Assembly (NCBI RefSeq): GCF_008119785.1
Contig: NZ_VSFA01000017.1
Coordinates: 1 to 64,000 of the forward strand
DNA: 64,000 bases
Reading direction: 5' to 3'
From: Micromonospora sp. MP36
GTDB lineage: Bacteria > Actinomycetota > Actinomycetes > Mycobacteriales > Micromonosporaceae
In this document: positions 51,587 through 59,137 of the stretch, in pieces
How the letters are laid out: the number at the start of each line of letters is the position of its first letter
How positions within the stretch are numbered: the first letter of the stretch is position 1
Program-made: the position numbers and the translations under genes
Notes under the pieces: generated by a model
What the model saw: the letters and a program-made list of their open reading frames with translations, nothing else
Database searches by the model: none
What the model was told of the DNA's origin: nothing

Positions 51587-52107
51587 GCCAGAGCCTTCCT
51601 GAGGCGGTCGAGGGCGCGCCGTAGGTCCGAGCGGATGGTGGCGGCGGGCCGGGAGAGGAGGTCAGCGATCTGCTGCAGTGGCAGATCGCTGTAGTAGTGC
51701 AGAACGACCACGGCGCGCTGCCGGTAGGGCAACCGCTGCACGTGAGCCCAGGTCTCGTCGATCTCCGGCTGTTCGGTAACTGGCTCGACTCGTGCGCGCA
51801 GGTGGAACAGACGCGCCCGAGCGCTGCGGCGATGCGCGTCCTGCGCCATGTTGACGATGGCGCGCTTGAGGTAGGGCACCGGCTCTTCGATCGACGACCA
51901 GCGGTCGAAGGCCGTGGCGAAAGCCTGCTGCACAAGGTCCTCGGCCTGTTCGCGCGAGCCGGTGAGCAGGTAGGCCAAGCGCAGCAGACTCACCCGATGC
52001 TCGCGATAGACGAACTCAGGTGGGGCAGGCGGCGTGGACGTCTGTACGTCGGTCACAACATCAGGTCGTCCCGGGGCCGCATTTCGTTGCAGTTTTCGGC
52101 AGGGCAT
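51583..52107 (-). CDS. ECF RNA polymerase sigma factor (SigE-like group)
   Basis: A 174-residue sigma-70 family factor containing only regions 2 and 4. Region 2 is VSLLRLAYLLTGSREQAEDLVQQAF with PVPYLKRAIVNMAQD, and region 4 is LPYRQRAVVVLHYYSDLPLQQIADLL with TIRSDLRRALDRLRKAL. Start ATG 52107 or the GTG 17 codons later (52056) are both possible; neither has a strong ribosome site. It is coupled (ATGA) to a membrane protein that may hold it inactive. Target promoters are unknown. Confidence 0.9.
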   Translation of the reverse strand: MPCRKLQRNAAPGRPDVVTDVQTSTPPAPPEFVYREHRVSLLRLAYLLTGSREQAEDLVQQAFATAFDRWSSIEEPVPYLKRAIVNMAQDAHRRSARARLFHLRARVEPVTEQPEIDETWAHVQRLPYRQRAVVVLHYYSDLPLQQIADLLSRPAATIRSDLRRALDRLRKALA

Positions 52108-52141
52108 GTGGCTGATCGCGCTACGCCGGCATGATCTGCGG

Positions 52142-53011
52142 TCAGATGTTGGCCGAGTCCGGCGGCACGTCCTTCGGCAGCGAGGGCACGCCGACGGCCC
52201 GCTCCTCCCGGTGGCAGCGGAGCCCGAGCGTGTACGCCGTCATCGACAGCGACCCGTACGCGTACCCGTCGACCAGCACGTCCGGCCGACCGTCGGCGGC
52301 GCCGGCCAACCCGGCCAGATATAGCAGCGGGATGAAGTGGTCCGGGGTCGGCACGGCCAGGTCGAAGTCGCGGTGCCCGTCCAGCCGGGCCGCCTCGGTC
52401 GGGCGGTCCCGCATGATGTCCCGGGCCGCGTCGTCGAAGCGCCGCGCCCAGTCGAAACCCTCGTCGGTCAGCCGCGGATCCACCCCACCCAGGTTGTGCA
52501 CCACGTTGCCGCTGGCCACGACGAGGACGCCGCGCTCGCGCAGCGGCGCGAGCCGGGCGCCGAGGTCGAGGTGGTAGTCCAGCGGCTTGAACGCGTTGAT
52601 ACTGAGCTGCACCACCGGGATGTCCGCGTCGGGGAAGGCGTGCGTCAGCACCGACCAGGTGCCGTGATCGATCCCCCACGAGTCGAGGTCGGCGCCGACC
52701 CAGGTGGGATGCACCGCGTCGCTGATCTCCTCGGCCAGTTCGGGCAGCCCGGGCGCCGGGTAGCGCACGTCGAACAGCGCCTGCGGGAAGCCGTAGAAGT
52801 CGTGGATGGTGCGCGGCCGGGGCATCGCCGTGACGGCGGTGGCGCCGATGTACCAGTGGGCCGAGACCACCAGGATCGCCCGCGGCCGGGGCACCGCTTG
52901 GCCGAACTCCCGCCAGGCGGCCGTGTAGCGGTTGACCTCCAGGGCGTTCATCGGATTGCCGTGCCCGAAGAACGCCGCCGGCATCACCGTCTCCGTCGTC
53001 TGGCTGCTCAT
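52142..53011 (-). CDS. Extradiol-ring-cleavage dioxygenase family protein (DODA/YgiD-like)
   Basis: A 289-residue class III extradiol dioxygenase of the 4,5-DOPA dioxygenase group. Metal/active-site residues are visible: His17 (AFFGHGNPMNAL), His in VVSAHWYIGA, His in ASGNVVHNLGG and His in TPDHFIPLLYLAG. These fit LigB-fold enzymes that cleave catechols using Fe(II) or Zn(II). The physiological substrate is unknown. It lies 34 bp from the sigma factor start and diverges from the P-type ATPase, with a 157-bp shared control region. Confidence 0.9.
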   Translation of the reverse strand: MSSQTTETVMPAAFFGHGNPMNALEVNRYTAAWREFGQAVPRPRAILVVSAHWYIGATAVTAMPRPRTIHDFYGFPQALFDVRYPAPGLPELAEEISDAVHPTWVGADLDSWGIDHGTWSVLTHAFPDADIPVVQLSINAFKPLDYHLDLGARLAPLRERGVLVVASGNVVHNLGGVDPRLTDEGFDWARRFDDAARDIMRDRPTEAARLDGHRDFDLAVPTPDHFIPLLYLAGLAGAADGRPDVLVDGYAYGSLSMTAYTLGLRCHREERAVGVPSLPKDVPPDSANI

Positions 53012-53168
53012 GCCGCCCCCCCCGGCTCGTCGTGAGCCGAGGGTAACCCGCGGCGCGCGTCCCTACCGGCGCGCTGCCCTCCCCGGCACCCGTTGGTCCG
53101 GTCGTTTGCACCGGCTGCGGCGCGCCGGGAACGTAGCGTGCGAAGGGAATCCGCGGGAGGCGAGGCCG

Positions 53169-55232
53169 GTGGAGCACAACGGCGGGCAGCACGGCGGCAC
53201 CCGTGCCGCGAACCCGCAGCACCGGCACGACGAGCACGCCGGCCACGACCCGGCGATGTTCCGCCGCCGGTTCTGGCTCTGCCTGGCGCTGACCGTCCCG
53301 ATCGTGCTCACCAGTCACCTGGTGATGAGCTGGCTGCACTACTCGCTCGACGTCCCGGGCGTGTCGTGGGTGGGCCCGGTGCTCGGCTCGGTGGTGTTCG
53401 GATACGGCGGTTGGCCGTTCCTGGTCGGGGCCGTCCGGGAGGTGCGGGACCGGGCGCCCGGCATGATGCTACTGATCGGGATGGCGATCACCGTGGCGTA
53501 CCTCGCCTCGGTGGCGACCACCGTCGGCGTCTTCCACCTCGACTTCTGGTGGGAGCTCGCCGCACTGGTCACCATCATGCTGTTCGGCCACTGGCAGGAG
53601 ATGACGGCGATCGGTCAGGCGCGCGGCGCCCTGGCCGCGCTGGCCGCCCTGCTGCCCGACGAGGCCGAGCGGGTCGGGCCGGACGGCGCCGGGCAGCGGG
53701 TGGCGGTGGCCGAGCTGCGGCCGGGTGACCTGGTGCTGGTCCGCCCCGGCGGGCGGGTACCCGCGGACGGGCACGTCGTCGAGGGCGCCGCCGAGCTGGA
53801 CGAATCGATGATCACCGGGGAGTCGCGGCCGGTGCCGCGTGGGACCGGGGACCGGGTGGTGGCGGGCACGGTGGCCACCGACTCGGCCCTGCGGGTACGC
53901 GTCGACGCGGTGGGGGAGGACACCGCGCTGGCCGGCATCCAGCGGCTGGTCGCCCAGGCGCAGCAGGCCGGCGGCCGGGCTCAGGCGCTCGCCGACCGGT
54001 TCGCCGCGTGGCTGGTCTACGTCGCCACCACGACCGCGCTGGTCAGCCTGGTCGTCTGGGCCGCCCTGGGTCGGGTCGACGAGGCCGTGGTACGCACCAT
54101 CACCGTGCTGGTGATCTCCTGCCCGCACGCCCTGGGCCTGGCCATCCCCCTGGTCATCGCCCTGTCGACCAGCGTGGCGGCCCGGGTCGGGATCCTGGTG
54201 AAGGACCGCCTGTCGCTGGAGCGGATGCGCAGCGTGGACGCGGTGCTGATCGACAAGACGGGCACGCTCACCAAGGGGCAGCACACGGTGACCGGGGTCG
54301 CCGCCGCCGACGGCGTCGCCGAGGACGAGGTGCTGCGGCTGGCCGCGGGGGTGGAGGCCGACAGCGAGCACCCGCTCGCGCGGGCCATCGTCGCGGCGGC
54401 CCAGCGGGTCGGCCCGGCCGCCGGCACCGACTTCCGCTCGCTGCCGGGACGCGGGGTGCGGGCCACCGTGGCCGGGACCGCGTACGCGGTGGGTGGGCCC
54501 GCCCTGCTGCGGGAACTGCCCGCCGAGGTTCCGGACGGGCTGCGCCGCGCCGACGCGGAGTGGGCGGCGCGGGGCGCCGCCGTGCTCTACCTGGTCCGCC
54601 TCGACGACGCCGCGCGGGTCGTCGGCGCGCTGGCGCTGGAGGACGAGGTACGCCCCGAGGCCCGCGAGGCCATCGTCGAGCTGCGCCGGCTCGGGGTCCG
54701 GAAGATCGCGATGATCACCGGCGACGCCCGCCCGGTGGCGGAGGCGGTCGCGGCCGACCTCGGGTTCCGGCCCGGCGTGGACGAGGTGTTCGCCGAGGTG
54801 CTGCCCGCCGACAAGGACGAGATCGTGGCTGGCCTGCGAGAGCGTGGCCACCGGGTGGCGATGGTGGGCGACGGCGTCAACGACGCGCCGGCGCTCGCCC
54901 GCGCCGATGTCGGGCTGGCCATCGGCGCCGGCACGGACGTGGCTATCGAGTCGGCCGGGGTGGTGCTCGCCTCCTCCGACCCGCGCGGTGTGCCGGCCGC
55001 GGTCCGGCTGTCCAAGGCGTCCTACCGCAAGATGGTGCAGAACCTGATCTGGGCGGCCGGCTACAACGTGGTGGCGATTCCGGTGGCCGCCGGTGTCTTC
55101 GCCTGGGCCGGTGTCTCGCTCAGCCCGGCCGCAGCGGCCGTGCTGATGTCCGCGTCGACGATCGTCGTCGCCCTGAACGCCCAGACGCTGCGGTGGGTGC
55201 GGCTGACCCCCGGGGACCCGGGGGCCCGCTGA
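53169..55232 (+). CDS. P1B-3-type copper-transporting P-type ATPase (CopB-like)
   Basis: A 687-residue metal pump without an N-terminal HMA domain but with a His-rich tail (EHNGGQHGG, QHRHDEHAGHD). Helix-6 motif CPHALG (Cys318-Pro-His) defines the P1B-3/CopB group associated with Cu(II)/Cu(I) export. The phosphorylation site is Asp362 in DKTGTLTKG, with TGES (MITGESRPVP), HP (SEHPLARAI) and GDGVNDAPAL all present. Two helices lie before the actuator domain pair, giving eight in total. GTG 53169 follows GGGAGG. It stands alone; no CsoR-like box as at 346-476 is visible upstream. Confidence 0.93.
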   Translation: MEHNGGQHGGTRAANPQHRHDEHAGHDPAMFRRRFWLCLALTVPIVLTSHLVMSWLHYSLDVPGVSWVGPVLGSVVFGYGGWPFLVGAVREVRDRAPGMMLLIGMAITVAYLASVATTVGVFHLDFWWELAALVTIMLFGHWQEMTAIGQARGALAALAALLPDEAERVGPDGAGQRVAVAELRPGDLVLVRPGGRVPADGHVVEGAAELDESMITGESRPVPRGTGDRVVAGTVATDSALRVRVDAVGEDTALAGIQRLVAQAQQAGGRAQALADRFAAWLVYVATTTALVSLVVWAALGRVDEAVVRTITVLVISCPHALGLAIPLVIALSTSVAARVGILVKDRLSLERMRSVDAVLIDKTGTLTKGQHTVTGVAAADGVAEDEVLRLAAGVEADSEHPLARAIVAAAQRVGPAAGTDFRSLPGRGVRATVAGTAYAVGGPALLRELPAEVPDGLRRADAEWAARGAAVLYLVRLDDAARVVGALALEDEVRPEAREAIVELRRLGVRKIAMITGDARPVAEAVAADLGFRPGVDEVFAEVLPADKDEIVAGLRERGHRVAMVGDGVNDAPALARADVGLAIGAGTDVAIESAGVVLASSDPRGVPAAVRLSKASYRKMVQNLIWAAGYNVVAIPVAAGVFAWAGVSLSPAAAAVLMSASTIVVALNAQTLRWVRLTPGDPGAR

Positions 55233-55241
55233 CCGCCGTGG

Positions 55242-55556
55242 TTGGATGGTGGCGTGCAGTTCACCGTGACAGACGTGCCCGAGCGGGAGCGCTTCGAGGC
55301 GCGGGACGAGGCGGGCAAGCTCGCCGGGCTGGTCACCTACCAGCTGACCGGCAACATCATCGCCTACACCCACACCGAGGTCGACCCGGAGTTCGAGGGC
55401 CAGGGTGTGGGGTCGACCCTGGCCCGGACGGTGATGGACGACGCGCGGGCCAAGGGCCGGACGGTGGTGCCGATCTGTCCGTTCCTCAGCGGGTGGCTCG
55501 AGAAGCACCCCGAGTACGAGAACATCGTGGTCCGGTCGACCCGCAAGATCAGGTAG
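55242..55556 (+). CDS. Small GNAT-type N-acetyltransferase (YjdJ-like)
   Basis: A protein of 104 residues (ATG 55242) or 100 (GTG 55254), the minimal GNAT form. It shows RDEAGKLAGLVTYQLTGNII, then TEVDPEFEGQGVGSTLARTV, containing the acetyl-CoA pyrophosphate loop (QGVGSTL), and VVPICPFLSGWLEKHPEYEN with the conserved Cys-Pro-(F/Y) and Trp. This COG2388-type family usually has an unknown acceptor. It lies 9-21 bp after the ATPase stop and may be co-transcribed. Confidence 0.88.
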   Translation: MDGGVQFTVTDVPERERFEARDEAGKLAGLVTYQLTGNIIAYTHTEVDPEFEGQGVGSTLARTVMDDARAKGRTVVPICPFLSGWLEKHPEYENIVVRSTRKIR

Positions 55557-55653
55557 CCGCCGCAGAAGCCACCCCTGAGCCCGGGTGGTCCCTCGAATCT
55601 GCGAGCGCCATCTGGTCTTCCCTGCCGCAGGTGCGAGCAGCTAGGGTGACCGC

Positions 55654-56055
55654 GTGACGGTGTTCCGGATCGGCGAGGCCGCCGAGCTGCTCGGGGTCAG
55701 CGCGGACACGGTCCGCCGCTGGATCGACGCCGGCCGGCTGGCAGCGAGCCGCGACGAGCACGGCCACCGGGTGATCGAGGGAGTCGACCTGGCCGCGTTC
55801 GTCCGCGCCCCGGGGCACCCGGAACTGTCCTCCGCGCGCAACCGGCTGCGCGGGATCGTCACCGCGGTGATCAAGGACACCGTCATGGCCCAGGTCGACA
55901 TCCAGGCCGGGCCGTTCCGGATCGTGTCGCTGATGAGCCGCGAGGCGGTCGACGACCTCGACCTCCAGGTCGGCTCGGTGGCCGTCGCCGTGATCAAGTC
56001 GACCACCGTCGTGGTGGAACGCGCCCCTACCACGAAGGGGAGGACCAGCCCATGA
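55654..56055 (+). CDS. HTH-TOBE molybdate-responsive regulator
   Basis: A 133-residue protein. The N-terminal MerR/excisionase-like helix-turn-helix (FRIGEAAELLGVSADTVRRW) is followed by a single TOBE/Mop domain (ARNRLRGIVTAVIKDTVMAQ, then VGSVAVAVIKSTTVVV) of the molybdate-binding kind. It should sense oxyanion and control the mod operon, in which it is the first gene (4-bp ATGA overlap with modA). The combination differs from E. coli ModE, which has a winged helix plus two Mop domains. Confidence 0.88.
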   Translation: MTVFRIGEAAELLGVSADTVRRWIDAGRLAASRDEHGHRVIEGVDLAAFVRAPGHPELSSARNRLRGIVTAVIKDTVMAQVDIQAGPFRIVSLMSREAVDDLDLQVGSVAVAVIKSTTVVVERAPTTKGRTSP

Positions 56056-56834
56056 CGCTGCGGTGGATCCGCGCCGCCCTCGCCGGGGTGGCGGCGCTGG
56101 CCCTCAGCCTGACCGGCTGCGGCGGCGACGAGCCGACCGCCCAGGACGGCGGCGGCCGGGTGACCGTCTTCGCCGCCGCCTCGCTCACCGAGTCCTTCAC
56201 GACGCTCGGCCGGGACTTCGAGGCCGCGCACCCCGGCACCACGGTCGTCTTCAACTTCGCCGGCAGCTCGGCGCTCGCCACACAGATCACCCAGGGGGCC
56301 CCGGCCGACGTCTTCGCCGCCGCCTCGCCGGCCACCATGAAGACCGTCACCGACGCGGGCGACGCCGCCGGCGCCCCGGTCACCCTGGTCCGCAACCAGC
56401 TCGTCATCGCCGTACCCAAGGGCAACCCGCACCGGATCGCGGGCCTGGCCGACCTGGCCCGGCCCGGGGTGAAGGTGGCGCTCTGCGCCGAGCAGGTGCC
56501 CTGTGGCGCGGCAGCGAAGATGGCACTGGAAGCCGCCGCCGTCAAGCTCACCCCGGCCACGCTCGAACAGGACGTCAAGGGCGCGCTGGCCAAGGTCAAG
56601 CTCGGCGAGGTCGACGCCGCGCTGGTCTACCGCACCGACGTCCGGGCGGCCGCCGCCGAGTTGGACGCGGTCGAGTTCCCCGAGTCCACCCGCGCGGTCA
56701 ACGACTACCCGATCGTGGTGCTCAAGCGGGCCGACAACCCGGCCGGCGCGCGGGCCTTCGTCGACTACGTCCGCTCCGCCGCGGGCCGGACCGTGCTCAC
56801 CGCCGCCGGCTTCCAGGCCCCGCCGGACCAGTGA
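56052..56834 (+). CDS. modA: Molybdate ABC transporter substrate-binding lipoprotein ModA
   Basis: A 260-residue periplasmic-type binding lipoprotein, with signal VAALALSLTGCGGDE and lipobox Cys at about residue 23. It shows VTVFAAASLTESFTTLGRDF (N-terminal lobe, with the Ser that contacts molybdate), FNFAGSSALATQITQGAPAD, FAAAS, and the hinge/C-lobe VALVYRTDV-like ALVYRTDVRAAA. These are ModA marks (cluster with the 'AGSS' and 'YRTD' ligand loops). It binds molybdate or tungstate outside the membrane and delivers it to ModB. It overlaps both neighbours by 4 bp. Confidence 0.93.
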   Translation: MTLRWIRAALAGVAALALSLTGCGGDEPTAQDGGGRVTVFAAASLTESFTTLGRDFEAAHPGTTVVFNFAGSSALATQITQGAPADVFAAASPATMKTVTDAGDAAGAPVTLVRNQLVIAVPKGNPHRIAGLADLARPGVKVALCAEQVPCGAAAKMALEAAAVKLTPATLEQDVKGALAKVKLGEVDAALVYRTDVRAAAAELDAVEFPESTRAVNDYPIVVLKRADNPAGARAFVDYVRSAAGRTVLTAAGFQAPPDQ

Positions 56835-57631
56835 CCCGTACCCCGCGCCCCCGGCAGCGGGTACCGCTGGCCCTGCTGCTCCCCGCCGGGCTCGGGCTGC
56901 TGTTCCTCGTCCTGCCGCTGGTCGGGCTGCTGGCCGGGACGCCGTGGAGCACGCTGCCCCGGCGGCTGGCCCAGCCGGGCGTGCTTACCGCGCTGCGGCT
57001 GTCGCTGGAGACCGCCACCCTCGCCATGCTGCTCTGCGTCGCCCTCGGCATACCCCTGGCCTGGCTGCTGGCCCGGGTGCGGTTCCCCGGCCGGCGGCTG
57101 ATCCGGGCCCTGGTCACCGTGCCGCTGGTGCTGCCCCCGGTGGTCGGCGGGGTGGCGCTGCTGCTGGTGTTCGGCCGGCGCGGCCTGCTCGGCTCCTGGC
57201 TGGACGCCACCTTCGGGGTCACCCTGCCGTTCACCACCGCCGGGGTGGTGCTCGCCGAGGCGTTCGTCGCCATGCCGTTCCTGGTCATCGCCGTGGAGGG
57301 CGCGCTGCGCGGGGCCGACCCGCGGTACGAGGAGGCGGCCGCCACCCTCGGGGCCGGGCGCTGGACCACCTTCACCCACGTCACGCTGCCGCTGGTCGCC
57401 CCCGGAGTCGCGGCCGGAGCGGTGCTGTGCTGGGCCCGCGCGCTCGGCGAGTTCGGCGCGACGATCACCTTCGCCGGCAACTATCCCGGCCGGACGCAGA
57501 CCATGCCGCTCGCCGTCTACCTGGCCCTGGAAACCGACCTGCAGGCCGCGATCGTGCTCAGCCTCATCCTGCTCACCGTCTCCGTCGCCATCCTCGCCGG
57601 GCTGCGCGACCGGTGGGTGAGCGCCCCGTGA
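56831..57631 (+). CDS. modB: Molybdate ABC transporter permease ModB
   Basis: A 266-residue membrane permease with about six helices. The cytoplasmic coupling loop is present as EEAAATLGAGRWTTFTHVTL (EAA motif ending in G-x9-L-P: PLVAPGVAAG), and RALGEFGATITFAGNYPGRT is characteristic of ModB/CysT proteins. It forms the channel for molybdate with ModC as the ATPase. It starts at GTG 56831 in the modA stop and is coupled to modC by another GTGA overlap. Confidence 0.93.
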   Translation: MTRTPRPRQRVPLALLLPAGLGLLFLVLPLVGLLAGTPWSTLPRRLAQPGVLTALRLSLETATLAMLLCVALGIPLAWLLARVRFPGRRLIRALVTVPLVLPPVVGGVALLLVFGRRGLLGSWLDATFGVTLPFTTAGVVLAEAFVAMPFLVIAVEGALRGADPRYEEAAATLGAGRWTTFTHVTLPLVAPGVAAGAVLCWARALGEFGATITFAGNYPGRTQTMPLAVYLALETDLQAAIVLSLILLTVSVAILAGLRDRWVSAP

Positions 57632-58689
57632 CCACCCCGCCGCTGCTCGACGCGCACCTGGTCGCCGACCGGGGCGCCTTCCACCTCGACATCCGGCTGC
57701 GGATCGCGGCGGGAGAGGTGGTCGCCCTGCTCGGCCCGAACGGCGCCGGCAAGACCACCGCCCTGCGTGCCCTGGCCGGGCTGCACCCACTCACCGCCGG
57801 GCACCTCACCCTCGCCCAGGTCGATCTCGACCGGCCCGACCGGCGGGTGTGGGTGCCGCCCGAGCGGCGGCCGGTGGGCGTGGTGTTCCAGGACTACCTG
57901 CTCTTCCCGCACCTGAGCGCACTCGACAACGTCGCGTTCGGGCCGCGCCGGCACGGCGCCGACCGGCGTACCGCCCGAGCCCGGGCGGGAAACTGGCTGG
58001 ACCGGGTCGGCCTGGGCGGGCAGGCCCGACACAAGCCGCGGCAGCTCTCCGGCGGGCAGGCCCAGCGGGTCGCCCTGGCCCGGGCCCTCGCCGTCGAGCC
58101 GACCCTGCTCCTGCTCGACGAGCCCCTCGCCGCGCTGGACGCGCGTACCCGGCTGGACACCCGCGCCGAACTCCAGCGGCACCTCGGCGACCATCCCGGC
58201 GCCACCCTGCTGGTCACCCACGACCCCCTCGATGCCCTGGTGCTGGCCGACCGGCTGGTCATCGTCGAGCACGGACGGGTGGTCCAGGAGGGCGACGCGG
58301 CGAGCGTCACCGCCCGCCCGCGCACCGACTACGTCGCCCGGCTGGTCGGCCTCAACCTGCACCGGGGCCGGGCCGACGGGCACCGGGTCACCGTCGGCGG
58401 GCTCACCCTCACCGCGGCGGACACGGTGCACGGGGACGCCTTCGTCGCCTTCCCACCCGCCGCCGTCGCGCTGCACCCGGTCCGCCCCGACGGCAGCCCA
58501 CGCAACGTCTGGCCGGCCACCGTGACCGGGGTGCAGCGGCACGGCGACAACCTGCGCGTCCAGCTCGACGGGCCGGTCGCGGTGGCCGCCGACGTCACCC
58601 CCGCCGCGGCCGCCCAACTGCGGCTGCACCCCGGCCAGCCGGTCTGGGCGGCGGTCAAAGCGGCGGAGACGCGGGCATACCCGGCCTGA
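57628..58689 (+). CDS. modC: Molybdate ABC transporter ATPase ModC
   Basis: A 353-residue ATPase: Walker A LLGPNGAGKTTALRALAGLH, Q-loop VFQDYLLFP, signature LSGGQAQRVALARALA, Walker B LLLLDEPLAALD and the switch His in LLVTHDPLDAL. A C-terminal TOBE-type domain (about 245-350) contains WPATVTGVQRHGDNLRVQL, which can bind oxyanion and regulate transport. With modA and modB it completes the importer. The HTH-TOBE gene at the operon head would supply transcriptional feedback. Confidence 0.93.
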   Translation: MTTPPLLDAHLVADRGAFHLDIRLRIAAGEVVALLGPNGAGKTTALRALAGLHPLTAGHLTLAQVDLDRPDRRVWVPPERRPVGVVFQDYLLFPHLSALDNVAFGPRRHGADRRTARARAGNWLDRVGLGGQARHKPRQLSGGQAQRVALARALAVEPTLLLLDEPLAALDARTRLDTRAELQRHLGDHPGATLLVTHDPLDALVLADRLVIVEHGRVVQEGDAASVTARPRTDYVARLVGLNLHRGRADGHRVTVGGLTLTAADTVHGDAFVAFPPAAVALHPVRPDGSPRNVWPATVTGVQRHGDNLRVQLDGPVAVAADVTPAAAAQLRLHPGQPVWAAVKAAETRAYPA

Positions 58690-58799
58690 GAAACCCCTGA
58701 GTGACGGACGCCTCATGGACGGTCACCGGTCGGCCGGGGCAGGTTTGACGTCAAACTGCTCGGTCATCGGACGACGGAGTGACGACGAAAGGGGAAGGG

Positions 58800-59081
58800 G
58801 TGCCCGAGACGACCCGCATTCGGCCCAGTCACGACGCCGTACTGCCGGACGACGTGACCGACCCGCTGCTGTGGCGGGTGGCGTACGACGTGGCCGCCGC
58901 TCACCGACCCGACGCCACGGGCGTCTGCACCAGCCTGCTCTGCGTCGACCAGGGCGCGCCCTGCGCGCCGATGGTCTACGCCCGCCGGGCGATGCGGGTG
59001 GCCCGCGGCGGCGGACAGCGACCCGCGACCCGGGAGACGCCCGACCCGATGGCCAGCGACCAGCGGCGCGACGCCGCCTGA
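58800..59081 (+). CDS. Small hypothetical protein
   Basis: A 93-residue soluble protein (from GTG 58800 with AGGGGAAGG just upstream; 100 from GTG 58779). It reads DDVTDPLLWRVAYDVAAAHR, then TSLLCVDQGAPCAPMVYARR with two Cys, and a charged tail. The order 'Leu-Trp-x-(A/V)-x3-(A/V)-x-H' followed by 'CxxC-spaced' residues recurs in small actinobacterial proteins of unknown role. I cannot assign a function. Confidence 0.55.
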   Translation: MPETTRIRPSHDAVLPDDVTDPLLWRVAYDVAAAHRPDATGVCTSLLCVDQGAPCAPMVYARRAMRVARGGGQRPATRETPDPMASDQRRDAA

Positions 59082-59137
59082 CGACGACGCGCCCGGCGAC
59101 CCGCGGGGTCGCCGGCACTCGCCGTGGAGCGGCCGGC

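Noticed and set aside
53469..55508. A very long open frame on the minus strand opposite the P-type ATPase
   Set aside because: It is antisense to a gene with complete pump motifs; its translation is Arg/Gly/His-rich with no family signature, as expected from codon bias in high-G+C DNA.
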